64,000 nucleotides of DNA from Epiperipatus broadwayi (Eukaryota; Onychophora; Udeonychophora; Euonychophora; Peripatidae), in assembly GCA_028023455.1 (NCBI GenBank), contig JAQFVV010006718.1, forward strand, positions 312,001-376,000. The letters run 5' to 3'. The notes beneath the pieces were generated by a model. The model was not told where the DNA came from and searched no databases. It was given only the letters and a program-made list of their open reading frames with translations. A program made the position numbers and the translations under genes. Each line of letters starts with the position of its first letter. The first letter of the stretch is position 1. Positions 49,020 to 59,660 of the stretch are shown one piece after another.

Positions 49020-49518
49020 AAACCTGGAATTATAAAGGACTATATTCACCGGATAAAGATGAAAAAAGAGATTCATTTTTAGGGTAGGTTAAACCCAGTC
49101 TGTCAAATTTCAAAGATGAAGTAGATAAACAAATACAACAAATGAAGCAATGGGGTATCATAAAAAAAAGTCACCATATATAAGCTCTTTGGTAATTGTA
49201 AAAAAAAAATGAGTCTATGAAAGTATGCTTAGATCCTCACCAGGTAAATACTATTACTATACCAAACAGAGATGTTCGACCTTGAATTAGAGATTTGTTG
49301 TTGCAATTTAAGGGAAAGAAATATTTTTTATTTGATTTTAACATCAAGTTATTGGCGTATGTCTCTTCATGCTGATGATTAAAAATACATGGCATTCCAC
49401 TATGAAGGCTTTACTTTTGTGCTTCAATGTGTTTGGTTTGGATTCATTAACAGTGGGGCAGGACTACCACAATGTTTAGATCAGGCCCTATCTCAGAGGG
49501 TTAAAGAATTTATATTAT
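49020..49518 (+). pseudogene. Reverse transcriptase, first part (before the solo LTR)
   Basis: QIQQMKQWGII, then KVCLDPHQVNTITIPNR, then HADDxKYMAFHYEGFTFV with GAGLPQCLDQALSQRV appear in mixed frames. These match the fingers and palm of Ty3/gypsy reverse transcriptases up to just before the catalytic YIDD box. The frame is cut at 49518/49519 by the inserted LTR. The remainder resumes at 51171. Several frameshifts also precede the insertion. Confidence 0.75.
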
Positions 49519-49784
49519 TGTAACAGTGTGTATATACACGCATTGCGCAGGTGTGTGTGTATACGAATTACATAGTTCACTTATTTTTATTTATTAAAAA
49601 AATATAAAATTTAAAAAAATATATCAGAGTTCCCTGAAGTTAGAAATTTATAATTATAACTTGTCTTTCTTTTATACAATGTTATCTGACAAAAATATTC
49701 TTTAAGGGAAAAAAGTGTTTTTAATTAAAAAATATAAAAAGTTTGTGATTAAATAAAATAGTTGGTACAAAAATAATCAGGCTG

Positions 49785-49872
49785 TCAAGCATTGGTAGTC
49801 GAGAGGTCAGCGACAGCTGCTTTACAAGCAGTTGTCCCGGGTTAGCTTCCGGCTGTTGCTATAACACATGAG
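49785..49872 (+). mobile_element. tRNA-derived SINE, copy 6, inside the solo LTR
   Basis: Same family as the other copies, shortened around the B box. Perfect 16-bp target-site duplications, AAAAATAATCAGGCTG, lie at 49769-49784 and 49873-49888. It is the youngest-looking insertion by flank quality. Confidence 0.92.
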
Positions 49873-50036
49873 AAAAATAATCAGGCTGGAGGTTAAAATT
49901 CCAGACTGATTGGTTGAACAATTTCTAATCTCTGTAATTAAAATTCGAAAACAGAAAATAAAGAAATGTAAATTTATAATAAAATTTTTTGGAGATAAAA
50001 AGTGTTGAAGCAAGAGCAAAGGTGGGGCCACAGTAA

Positions 50037-50044
50037 TATAAAAG
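50037..50044 (+). promoter_or_regulatory. TATA box of the solo LTR
   Basis: TATAAAAG, followed about 30 bp later by a TTTTCAGTTCAG stretch that could be the transcription start. This is a plausible RNA polymerase II core promoter of the LTR. Confidence 0.55.
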
Positions 50045-50537
50045 GCACCCATTCTCTATTGTTTTCAGTTCAGAGTTAAATTGTCTTCAGTTTCAGTCAG
50101 TTTTTTAGTTCATCCAGAGTTGAGTTAAGTTTGAATTAAGTTCAGAGAGTTCAGTTAAAGCCAGATTAAAAAGAATGATTTTCTCTCTCTTCTCCCGTGT
50201 GCCATTTAGCAAAATGCCATAACAAATTACCCTGACTTACTTTCTGCCGAACTTTCAACCTGCCCTACTAATTTAAGTGAAAATTATGTAAACCAGGCCA
50301 CCAAGAACAGGGAATCAAGAAACTGTCTTTCAGTGAAAAATACCAATGCTAGGACCAAGAAACTAACCGGATCTGACGACAAAAAGTATGATCACCCAAC
50401 TACAAAAAAATCCAGGAACTATGATACCTACCACGGAAATTAAAAACTAAAAGAACCGCTACAAATATAATTTGGAAATGACAAATAAAGTCCAAAAGCA
50501 GCGCTATAAATCCTATATAAATATTTATTAATATCAG

Positions 50538-50543
50538 AATAAA
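50538..50543 (+). terminator. Candidate polyadenylation signal in the solo LTR
   Basis: AATAAA about 500 bp after the TATA box, followed by a T-rich stretch. AATAAA is frequent by chance in DNA this AT-rich. Confidence 0.35.
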
Positions 50544-51170
50544 GTTTTTAAATCTTACTCGTTAAAATAAACATGCAAAATTTGTTAAATGTGTAATATT
50601 TCTTATGTGTTTACATTTTAATTATGTCTTATTATTATTACGTTTATAATTATTATCATTGTTTTTTAAAATAAATTTTGTTTAAAATTATTAATGTTGT
50701 TTTTTCCATCTCGCTCCCTCTCTCCCGTCATAATCAAATGTGCAGACGGTCTCATGTGAAGAATTAGCCATGGGTTAAGCGCTTGAAACATGTTAGTGGC
50801 ATCTCATGAATTCCAATCTAAGTATTGGATAGCACCCTGGGTTTTAAACCTGTTATAAATTTCCCCATGGAATGTTTTACATTTTATGCAGCCAGAGAAC
50901 TACTTCGGCTGGAAAAATGACTGTCGGTTTAATATTTTATTAAATCGCAGTCTGACCGGGGGTATGATTTATATATAAGTATTAATCATATTTACTCTCC
51001 TGCTTGAGTAATGGGTTTTTAAAAAGGTCTTTTTGCAAAATAAAATGATTTTATAAAATTAGAAGAAATAATTAGAAAATTTTCAAATTAAAAAGTTCAA
51101 GTTTTAAGAACAGTTTTAAGAGTTGTAAAAACATCTAAAAGTTGAATCAAGGATTTTAATTCCCCTTACA

Positions 51171-51455
51171 CTATATTATATAGATGATATCATGATAGCT
51201 TCACGATTATCACAAGACCATTTGGAAAACTTAAGTGTGTTTCTTCAGGAGTACTACAAAAATAATATCACAATAAATCTAAAGCAAGGTAGCCTTCTAC
51301 AGAAAGAAATTATATTCCTTGGTCATCTCGTGTGTGCTCAAGGTGTGAGACCTCATCTAGACAACATAGAAGTGGTCGTTAAATTTACCCAGCCTAAGAA
51401 CAGAAAACAAATTAGGCTGTTTCTAGGCATGTGTAATTTCTATCAAATGTTCTAG
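51171..51455 (+). pseudogene. Reverse transcriptase, second part (after the solo LTR)
   Basis: The frame opens with YYIDDIMIAS, the catalytic box with its two aspartates intact. It continues with FLGHLVCAQGVRPHLDNIEVV and RQIRLFLGMCNFY-like sequence, the thumb and connection of gypsy reverse transcriptases. A stop (TAG) follows at 51453-51455, where a Tyr-Arg run is usual. Confidence 0.82.
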
Positions 51456-51520
51456 AAGGATTTTTTACAGATACGGAAGTGCTTGTGCATCTGCTAAGAA
51501 AAGAGAGCAAGTGAGAGTGG

Positions 51521-52051
51521 ATGGAAGAACAAAATAAAGCATTTAATCAGGTCAAAGAAAATTTTGTAACTACTGTTATGCTCGCAAATCTGGATTTTGA
51601 CAAACCTTTCATGTTTAAGACAGACACTAGTAAAGTGGGATTGGGGGCAGTATTATTTCAGCAGAATGAAGAGAAAATACCTCGAGTTTTATATTTTTTA
51701 TGTTGGACATTAAACACAGCAGAAAAAAAAAATATTACAATGGAAATGGAGGCTTTAAAAATTGTTTGGGCATTAAATAAAGTTAAGCATATGCTTCTGG
51801 GATTTGAGGTGATTATAATAACCGATCGTAAAAGTTTAAAGTTTATAAATAGGCGCTATTTAACCAATGATAGGTGTATAAGATGGGCATTGTACATACA
51901 AAAATTTAATTACAAGGTAATTCATTGCTCCGGGAGAGAAAATATAGTGCCGGATGTATTGAGTAAAAATCTGATTTTGTATCACGGTCTAAATTTAACA
52001 CTAGAGGGAGCTAGATTAATAACTCTTAGAAATGATTCTGAGGGTCAATAG
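51521..52051 (+). pseudogene. RNase H region of second gypsy element
   Basis: 177 codons begin in another frame from the part above. FKTDTSKVGLGAVLFQ has the first catalytic Asp. TMEMEALKIVWALNKVKHMLLG has the catalytic Glu. IITDRKSLKFI has the next Asp. CSGRENIVPDVLSKN closes the domain. The domain itself is undamaged by eye, though it is cut off from its neighbours by stops. It would degrade the RNA strand during reverse transcription. Confidence 0.85.
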
Positions 52052-52059
52052 AGTAAGAT

Positions 52060-52437
52060 ATGAAGAGATTAAAGTTTTTACAAAACTCAGATGCTCCATG
52101 TAAGAAGCTGATACAATGGTGTAATAAAGCAAATTTCAGACAGCCAGAAATTTGCACACAGTGGTGGAAAAACAAATTACATTGGTATAAAATAACAAAT
52201 GGGTTTTTGATGTCTCGGGTTGAAAGGGAGATAGATTGCTGGAGAATAGTTATACTGCAAAATCTGAGAGAAAAGCTAATAAACTATATACATAGTATAT
52301 ATGGGCAATATAGCTCACTTAAAACAAGTAAACTTCTACATAGATGGTATTATTGGCCAAATTTGTATAGGTCAGGGGTAACTATGTTGCAGAGGTGTCA
52401 TGAATGTCATCTAAATAAACCAGCTAATAAAAATTAG
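52060..52437 (+). pseudogene. Integrase zinc-finger region of second gypsy element
   Basis: The H2C2 finger is seen near residues 82-119. HSIYGQYSSLKTSKLLHRW lacks the usual second His spacing (Tyr-Ser where His is expected), but YYWPNLYRSGVTMLQRCHECH has the two Cys. It begins nine bases after the stop of the RNase H frame. Catalytic core remains lie beyond the stop at 52437, up to about 52900, in several frames. Confidence 0.75.
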
Positions 52438-53145
52438 CTGCAATGCTGGTGCCAATAATAGCTAAGAACCCGAATGAGCTACTAGCCATAGATTTTTATG
52501 GTCCACTACTGTCTTTTCATTAATATGAATATATATTAGTGACATATGATGTTTTTTCGAAATTAGTACAGGCTTACCCCTTATAAAGAGCTGATGCTAA
52601 ATCCTCCATAACTGTGCTAAAAAAGAAATAATTGATTAAAGTTGGAAAACTCTGGACAATTTGGAGTGACCATTGTATCCCTTCTATATCAAAAGAATAA
52701 AAAAGTTGGTTTCAGCAAGAACAGATACATCATGTTTTCACTTCTATTTGTAACCCTAGTCTAATCCTTGCAAACGAGTTAGGAAAGAATTGGGGAACTT
52801 GTTTCATGTACATTTGAAAGATAAAGATCAACAGTGGTTTAAAGTATTGCCACAAATGGTTAAAATTATTAATTATACAACCATGAGACTTAGGGACTTT
52901 GTTCTGCTAGAAACAGATTGAAGAAATCTGAATACAGAATAAACAAAGGAAATGCTCGTTCAATACACTTTATGGTAGGAGAGTGGGTCTATGTTAAAAC
53001 ACAACCAGTTAGTAAATTGAGTGATAAACAATATAAAATTTTTTTTTCCTTTATTAGAAGGCCCTATAGGATCATTCAAAAATGTGGACCTAATGCATTT
53101 ATAGTACAAGGGAAAAGAAATAAAAAGGGAACATATAATGTATGA
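52438..53145 (+). pseudogene. Integrase catalytic core and C-terminus, badly decayed
   Basis: Between 52440 and 52900 the plus strand has stop-rich remains of an integrase core (near 52480, AIDFYGPL, where the first catalytic Asp is usual). The frame at 52918-53145 gives the C-terminal part: FMVGEWVYVKTQPVSKLSDKQ and GPYRI-like RRPYRIIQKCGPNAFIV, the GPY/F-type module. No chromodomain was seen. The DD(35)E set is not intact. Confidence 0.7.
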
Positions 53146-54260
53146 AATCTAAAATCATTTAAAGAGGATGAGGAAAGGACCCAACAGAGTAATTAAAAGG
53201 ATATTTTTTATTTTATTTTTTTCGTTAAGGATGCTATGAGCTGGTATTTTTCTGCCAGCTCATATTCATATGTATATACGCACCTATATATTATTAAAAT
53301 AGCATATATGTTATTTAAACTAAAAAAAAATTTTTTTTTAATGGAATGTTTAAAAGTTTTTTAAAATCAATTAAATCGAGATAAAAAATTAAGATCTTGC
53401 AAGTTTTTTTTTTTTTATAAAAGTTTGTCTTTTGTTTTATTTCTAAATCTTAGAAATTTCTTGTTTCTCATTCTTAAAGATAGAAGGGGCAAAAATGTAT
53501 AGATTTTTTCTGCAATTAGCTCTATTGTTGAAACTCTGATAGTGGAGGTATTTTTGTGCTATCTGCTCATCAATTTGGAATGTTTCTACAGGATTATAAA
53601 AAAATATTCCAAAAAAATAAAAAGGACAGATATTAAAGGTGTAAACTCAGACTTTGATGACTAAAAAAACTATAAATTATGGGATTGCCTTTTGTTTAAT
53701 TTAATTGAAATTATGGGGAAGATGATTGATTGTTGTTTGATTCAGCTCGGACTCCGTTGACAATTTAAAACCTGCAAAGCTAAATTAAATAATGTTTGAA
53801 AAAGTGCAAAGAATATGTTGAATGTCTAAAAAGTATCAAAACTTTCCCCTGGGGGAAGTTCTCTTTCTGACACCATCTGGAACTGCCATTGGAAATGCTG
53901 ATCTTATATAGGAACATGCAGTTAGCCAAGTAAAATGGTTTAAAATGGAAATCTTGGACAAACCATGACAACTATAGGATGAAGTACTTTTCCCACAGGA
54001 TCAATACACTGACTGATCCATCAGGATAACTAGACTTTTTATTACAAGAAACATTGGTTTGTTAATATATTATGTATAATGGCATAATAGAATTTTGAAA
54101 AGTCTTCACTTCAAACAGATATAAGTTTCAACAATACAAAAAGATTTTATGCATTTGTTAATTTTGCTCTAACTTAAATTAACCAACATTATAGTATTAT
54201 TTTTTTCTATGTTTATTTTATTAATTAACCTTAACTTTGTTTCCTGTCATTGTTATACTA

Positions 54261-54271
54261 TCTAAGGGAAT
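54261..54271 (+). other. Candidate polypurine tract of second gypsy element
   Basis: AAGGGAATAG lies just before the 3' LTR, as expected for plus-strand priming. Confidence 0.5.
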
Positions 54272-54823
54272 AGATATAAAAATAAAAAGAGAATTCCAGT
54301 GAATTCTGGAATAGGGTTTAATATTTGCAAAAGACGGTTTGAGTGTTGCTATCAAGCACGCTCTTATAGCAAGTCATTCTTGAGTTCACTCCTAGTTTGT
54401 ATGAACCATAATTATTGGTAATTTTCTATACATTTGGATATAGTGACAGCACATGTGTTTTCAAGAATGATTAGTTAAATCAGTATCGGTCAGAAATAGA
54501 TCGGGATGGTTTGATTAAATTATTGCGAGGGAAGGGAGAAAGAAAAAGAATATAATAAATATTTCAACATTGATCAAGTTTCTGTTTGATTTCATCATTA
54601 TTTAACTAGTTAAATATTGTATTCATCTCCTAGAATTTAAGTCCGATATAGATTATTTTAAAATTGCATTTGGTGATTGCCGTTCGTAAACAAATAAACA
54701 AACACGATTGTAGAAATTTTTGCAATCTGGTTCCAAGTGAAAAACTCAGTGGTGACCTCATTTGCCACCATATTTTGTATTTTTTATATAAAAAAATATG
54801 GACTTTAAAATGTCAAGGCACAG
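54272..54823 (+). repeat. 3' LTR of second gypsy element (552 bp)
   Basis: The uninterrupted copy of the LTR that is split at 44011-47758. It shows what the 5' LTR looked like before the 3.2-kb insertion. Confidence 0.82.
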
Positions 54824-54829
54824 TATTTA

Positions 54830-56736
54830 ATGTCTAATTAATTCGATTAAGGATTATCTATGATAAATGTAAATAATATCAAAAGGATTATGGATTATAA
54901 AGAAATATTTGAATACTATTTCAGAATGATTCATCCTCTAAACAGATATTAGATATAATAAATGATTAAATTATAAGCAATCCTTACAATGGATTATCTT
55001 TGACCAAAATACATATTAAATGGAATTTAATATTTTTTGCAGTATCCAGAATGGATATAGTAAAGGTCACATGAAATGTCAATAAACCAAATGGATTATT
55101 TTAATGCACGTTCTAATTTCTTAGTTGACTTATAACTGAAACACACAGGCTTATTATATACCTGTGTCTATATACTATATTGGTGACTATTTAACTTTTC
55201 AACATATATGTGTTCAAGTGTATCAGTGTTATGAGATAGTGAGGAGAGTGGTGGGTGGTGTGAAAGTCTGTGCTCATATACCCTATATATTAGTTGATTT
55301 ATATTCTAGTGTTGTTAATGTAATAAAACGTTTCTCATATATTACTGTATTTAGGTAAAAAGTAATATTTTATTTAATATTATAATTAGGGTTGAAATTG
55401 AAAACGATTAAATGTAATTTTTTTAGGATTGGGTTGTACAAATGCAAGTAGTCAACAAACTTATGTTAAACAGCTAGAATCAAATATTAATATTACTTTA
55501 AAATTCTTAATACTATAAGCTCATTGATAAGATGGAATTATCTTTATGTAGGTGAGTAAATCTGTAACTATTTTTTTTATATATCACTCATAATTATTAG
55601 TATTAATTTTTCACTGCTATCTAGTGTATAACAAAGTGCGTAAAAATTAAATTGTACTTTATGTTGTCAAATTCACACCCTCTTCATATTCAAGCCTAAA
55701 CTTGAATCCAGAAAAAAATCTTGACCCAAAAAAATAAATAAGTCGATTGAGTTAAATGATCATCTTGGCCTGCTAAGCCATGATTTCTACTGATTATTTT
55801 AAAGAATAAAAATTTCTCAAATCTTTATAAATTATGTTGGTGAATAAATAATTGGTTGGTAAAATCAACCAATTAACAACCCTCATAAAGTATTGTTCTT
55901 TTTTTATTCTAATAATTATTATCCTCCAATATTAATAACTTGATTATTTTGTGAAATAGTAATATAGCGTACTTCTATTTAACGTGAATGTTTTCATATT
56001 ATGACAAATTACTTGATATAACCCAATTTAATTTAGTTTAGGGAACAAACAGTAATTTTTAACCAATGCATTATATTATTTTTTATTCTTGCTATTGATT
56101 CTTGTTATTTATTTTTAGATTATGGAATAAATTAATTGCTAATTTTATTATTTCTTTTTGTCATTCTTAAACAAACATTGTCATTTTCCTTCACACTAGC
56201 AATATTAAAAAGCATAATTGGAAGATAAACTAATACATGAAATTCATTTGGATTGTATACCTTATTATTATATTAATGCTATTTGAAACATAAAACATCA
56301 AATGGTTTACATAAATCCTCTTTTACACGATTGAATCATGGGATGCATAAGCACACTTGATAGCCATGCATTTATTAAATAAACCCTGAAATAAAATTCT
56401 ATTGAATCTTATATTTAATTTTGCTAGCCTAAGATTTAGAAAACACAGATTAAAATTACTCTTAGTTAAAGCTTGAAATAAGAAACAATAATGTAAAGAG
56501 TTTTATTATTAAATAAAATAAGAGCCAAAGTTAACAGATTATTATTATGAAACCCTGATTAATTGAAATTTATTATGTTATTAAATTTTTGTGAATGATT
56601 ATTAGAGTCTAGAATAATTATAGCTTATGTGAAAATAGATGTAGTGTAAACACACATTGTCGCTTTTGTAATCTCATTCAAAAAGTTCAACCTGAGTATT
56701 CTCTTTCTTATTTGGTTCCATATATATATACAATCA
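54830..56736. other. AT-rich DNA without recognisable gene
   Basis: No gene could be supported. The frame at 55164-55358 (64 codons) has no recognisable domain. Confidence 0.5.
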
Positions 56737-56866
56737 CGTTATTTTTTAAGATCTAACGGATTTTCTTTCAAAAGTTAACCTTGATAATGGCGGTTGCTAG
56801 TCCGTCGAAATATTGGTGTTTAATGGAAAACAATACACGGTACAGCCCAAAAAGTTATAATCTATC
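56737..56866 (+). repeat. Left terminal repeat (pLTR) of the Penelope-like element
   Basis: Shared blocks include ATCTAACGGATTTTCTTTCA and GAAAACAATACACGGTAC. About ten differences from the right copy were noticed. Confidence 0.85.
56781..56816 (+). ncRNA. Hammerhead-like motif in left pLTR
   Basis: TTGATAA (56781-56787), T, stem GGCGG pairing with CCGTC around TTGCTAGT, then GAAA (56807-56810), the palindrome ATAT, T and GG. CC just before TTGATAA can pair with that GG. This is the hammerhead order with a non-canonical box (U for C3 and A for G8, which could still pair with each other). Confidence 0.45.
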
Positions 56867-56932
56867 TACATCATATAACCGTGAAAACATTAAATACAAT
56901 ATTATTAATCTTTATGGGGAGAAAATGTTTTT

Positions 56933-59323
56933 TTGTTTAAGAACTTTCGAAAAATCTTGCGTAAAGAAAGAAAAGTTGTTGAGCACCTTACATTTTTAAT
57001 TCGTTGTAGAGATAATGAGGTTATTCCAAAATGCTGCAGATTAAAATTTCATTCAAAGTCTTTTAAAATAAAAAACATTCTACAGGTGGTGAGTAGAAAA
57101 ATTTTGATTTTTTTTATTCATGATGTTAGAAAAAAGTTAAACTATATTGATTGCTTTTTACTGAGAGAACGGATAACGTTAAGCAATATTATGCACCCCG
57201 TTCTTTGGTCTATTTTTGATAAAATTGTTTATTTTCGATCTGTTAAAGATTCGGAATTTAAAACTTTGAAACAAAAGAAGAAATTTGCTTTATTAATAAG
57301 TAGAAAGGAAAAACAATTTACTAATAATACTGTGAGTGATTCATATGTAAAAAATTTATCCCAACGTAAACTTTCTTCTGATGAAATTTCTCTGTTGGAA
57401 AAAGGTTTAATTATACATTGGCTCCTAAACGTGTTCCAGTTGAAAATATTATATGCAATGTAGAATCTTCCTTAAAAAATATAGTCTCACACACAGCTGA
57501 TCTTATTAGATTTGAAGTTTGTGATGTCTTAAAAAATATGAAACCACCAAAAAATAATTTATCTAAAGGAGAATTTATTGCACTTCAAAATTTAAAAAAA
57601 GATGATTCAATTGTTGTTATTCCAGCAGATAAGGGTAATTCTACTGTTGTTCTTGATCTTTTGGATTATAATAATAAAATTGTAGATTTATTAAATGATG
57701 GAACTTATAAATAGATTATTAGAGATCCTCTGACATATTTAGAGAAAAAGACAAAATGTCTTATCAAATGTTCTAGTCTAGATGAAGATATGAAAATTTC
57801 TCCAAGAGAAGGTTCTTCATTATAACCTAAATTTTATGGTTTGCCTAAAATTCATAAACCTGAGATACCATTGCGACTTATTGTGTGTGCTATAGGCTCT
57901 CCCACACATGCTTTGGCTCGATATTTAGCCCAATGCTTGCAGCCATTGACAGATAAGATTCCATCAAGAATTAAAAATTCAAGCCATTTTATTTCAATAA
58001 TTAAAAACTTAAAACTAACTGGAACTGATTTATTGGTTAGTTTTGATGTTCCTTCTATGTTTACTAATATTTCTCTTGAAGAATCATTAAATATAATAGC
58101 TCAGTACAATGATTTACCTGATTTTATTATTCCATTACCAAAGCATTGCCTTGAAAATACATTTTTTGTTTATAATTCTCAAATGTTTAAACAAATTAAA
58201 GGATTTTCTATGGGATCGCCACTGTCACCTGCCATTGCTGATCTTTTCATGGATAATTTTGAAAGTCAAGTATTATGTGCAGCTACTAAAAAACCTTCTA
58301 TTTGGCTTAGATATGTGGATGATACTTTTGTCATATGGCCTCATGAAATTGATTCTTTAAATTCTTTTCTTGCTTTTATAAATAATTGGCATCCAAATAT
58401 TAAATTTACTATGGAAGTGGAAAATAACAGATCACTTTCTTTTCTAGATGTTTTAATTGCAAGAAAATGTGATGAAACATTGTCAATATCAGTTTACAGA
58501 AAATCTACTCATACAAACAGATATCTTAATTTTAATTCTCATCATCATCCTGCACAAATTTTTTCTGTAGCTAAAAATCTTTTCACTAGAGCTTATAATT
58601 TATCTGATAAAGAATATCTTTCTCAAGAAATAGAACTTACAAAAAGTATTCTGCTCTCTAATAATTATAATAAAAACATCATATGTAGGGCTTTATATAA
58701 CATTAATACTAAAAAAAGAGGATAGAATTGACAATTCCTCTTTTAATAAAGTAATTTTGCCTTACATTAGGGGGTTACTGATAAAATCAGTAGAAGACTA
58801 TCTTGTTTTAATATAAAGACTACTTTTTCTACTGGCAAAAAAATTGGTGATTTTTTTGTATAAACCTAAAGACAGAATATTTTTGGAACACCAAGGAGTT
58901 TATGAAATTCCATGTTTTTAGTGCTCAAGAGTCTATGTGGGTCAATCTATTAGATGAATTAATGTCAGAATTAAGGAACATAGAAATGCTTTTCATCAAA
59001 AAATTAGCACATCAGTGTTTACTTCCCGTCACAAACCTAATTTTGACAATACAAAAATACTTGCTAATTTGGAAAGATACGATTTAAGAACCATGAGAAA
59101 GTCAATTGAAATATTAAAGAGACCTACTGGTTTAAATAGGGCTGATGAAGCACAACGCACTCCAGCTATGTGGAAACCTCTCATTTTATCTAATATTAAC
59201 TTAAAATTAATAGATAAAAATACTGAGGGAAATAAACATTTTGATAAGCCTCATATTGAGAATGCTGAACTTGAATCTCAATTTCTCATCTTGCACACAG
59301 TGACGTTATTGTTTAAAATCTAA
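56933..59323 (+). pseudogene. Penelope-like reverse transcriptase with GIY-YIG endonuclease, broken
   Basis: The N-terminal part (56933-57415) is in one frame and ends near KLSSDEISLLEKGL. After a frameshift, 57418-58725 carries PADKGNSTVVLD, then (past stops near 57712 and 57822) GLPKIHKPEIPLRLIV, SFDVPSMFTNIS (motif A), FSMGSPLSPAIADLFM (motif B), RYVDDTFVIW (catalytic YVDD) and FLDVLIARK. The stop at 58723 and a frameshift precede the GIY-YIG domain (about 58895-59100), which reads GVYEIPC, RVYVGQSI and INVRIKEHRN across two in-frame stops (58919 and near 58955). 59015-59323 continues to the end. The protein would prime reverse transcription on nicked DNA. The catalytic residues survive, but the frame is broken at least six times. 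Confidence 0.88.
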
Positions 59324-59434
59324 CGGATTTTCTTTCAAAAGTTAACCTTGATAATGGCAATTGCTAGTCCGTTGAAATATCGGTGTTTAATGGAAAACAA
59401 TACACGGTACCAGCCCAAAAAGTTATAATTTATA
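59304..59434 (+). repeat. Right terminal repeat (pLTR) of the Penelope-like element
   Basis: Aligns with 56737-56866. It overlaps the last codons of the open frame, as is common for these elements. Confidence 0.85.
59348..59382 (+). ncRNA. Hammerhead-like motif in right pLTR
   Basis: TTGATAA (59348-59354) and GAAA (59374-59377) are kept. The stem is weakened (GGCAA against CCGTT) compared with the left copy. Confidence 0.35.
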
Positions 59435-59444
59435 TATATATATT

Positions 59445-59660
59445 GAAGTGGAGTTGGGCTGGACATATTGTTAGAAGTGATGATAATAGATGGACAATTG
59501 AAATTTTAAACTGGATTCCAAGAGATTGTAAAAGATCCAGAAAGAGACCACGTGTGAGATGGATGGATGAAATAAGAAAGTGTGCAGGGGTGATGTGGAG
59601 AAGAGAAGCTAAAGATAGGGAAAGATGGATTGAACTTGGAGAGACCTTCATCCTGCATAT
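59445..59660 (+). pseudogene. RTE-type LINE 3' fragment
   Basis: LKWSWAGHIVRSDDNRW through WIELGETFIL is nearly identical to the C-terminal 72 residues of the RTE at 36485-37489, in one open frame. The 5' border lies about 10 bp after the Penelope terminal repeat, in a short TA run. The 3' end stops right after ATCCTGCA, without the (GAT)n tail. It is a dead fragment, evidently from a sibling copy. Confidence 0.88.

Larger units (their letters stand above)
49519..51170 (+). mobile_element. Solo LTR (about 1.65 kb) of another retrotransposon, splitting the reverse transcriptase
   Basis: The ends are TGTAA...TTACA. Flanks TTAT (49515-49518) and CTAT (51171-51174) differ at one base and may be a 4-bp target duplication. 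Inside are a TATA box and a polyadenylation signal, as expected of an LTR, and no coding region. Removing the segment with one flank copy brings the two halves of the reverse transcriptase into the same frame beside its catalytic box, which supports these borders. Its family is unknown because no full copy is in this window. Confidence 0.7.
44011..54823 (+). mobile_element. Second Ty3/gypsy retrotransposon with nested insertions
   Basis: The 5' LTR (44011-44384 plus 47544-47758, split) and the 3' LTR (54272-54823, about 552 bp) align in the same orientation. Between them, in order, are gag, protease, reverse transcriptase, RNase H and integrase remains. Without insertions the element would be about 6 kb. 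It has been hit by a 3.2-kb inverted-repeat element in its LTR and by a 1.65-kb solo LTR in its reverse transcriptase. Flanks TATTGA (44005-44010) and TATTTA (54824-54829) may be a worn target-site duplication. The LTR ends are not TG...CA as aligned, so the borders may be off by several bases. Confidence 0.8.
56737..59434 (+). mobile_element. Penelope-like element with direct terminal repeats
   Basis: A 130-bp repeat at 56737-56866 recurs in the same orientation at 59304-59434 with few differences. Between them lies a Penelope-type coding region with reverse transcriptase and GIY-YIG endonuclease. Direct LTR-like terminal repeats are a known arrangement in this class. Each repeat carries a hammerhead-like motif. 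Frameshifts and stops show that it is inactive. Confidence 0.85.
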
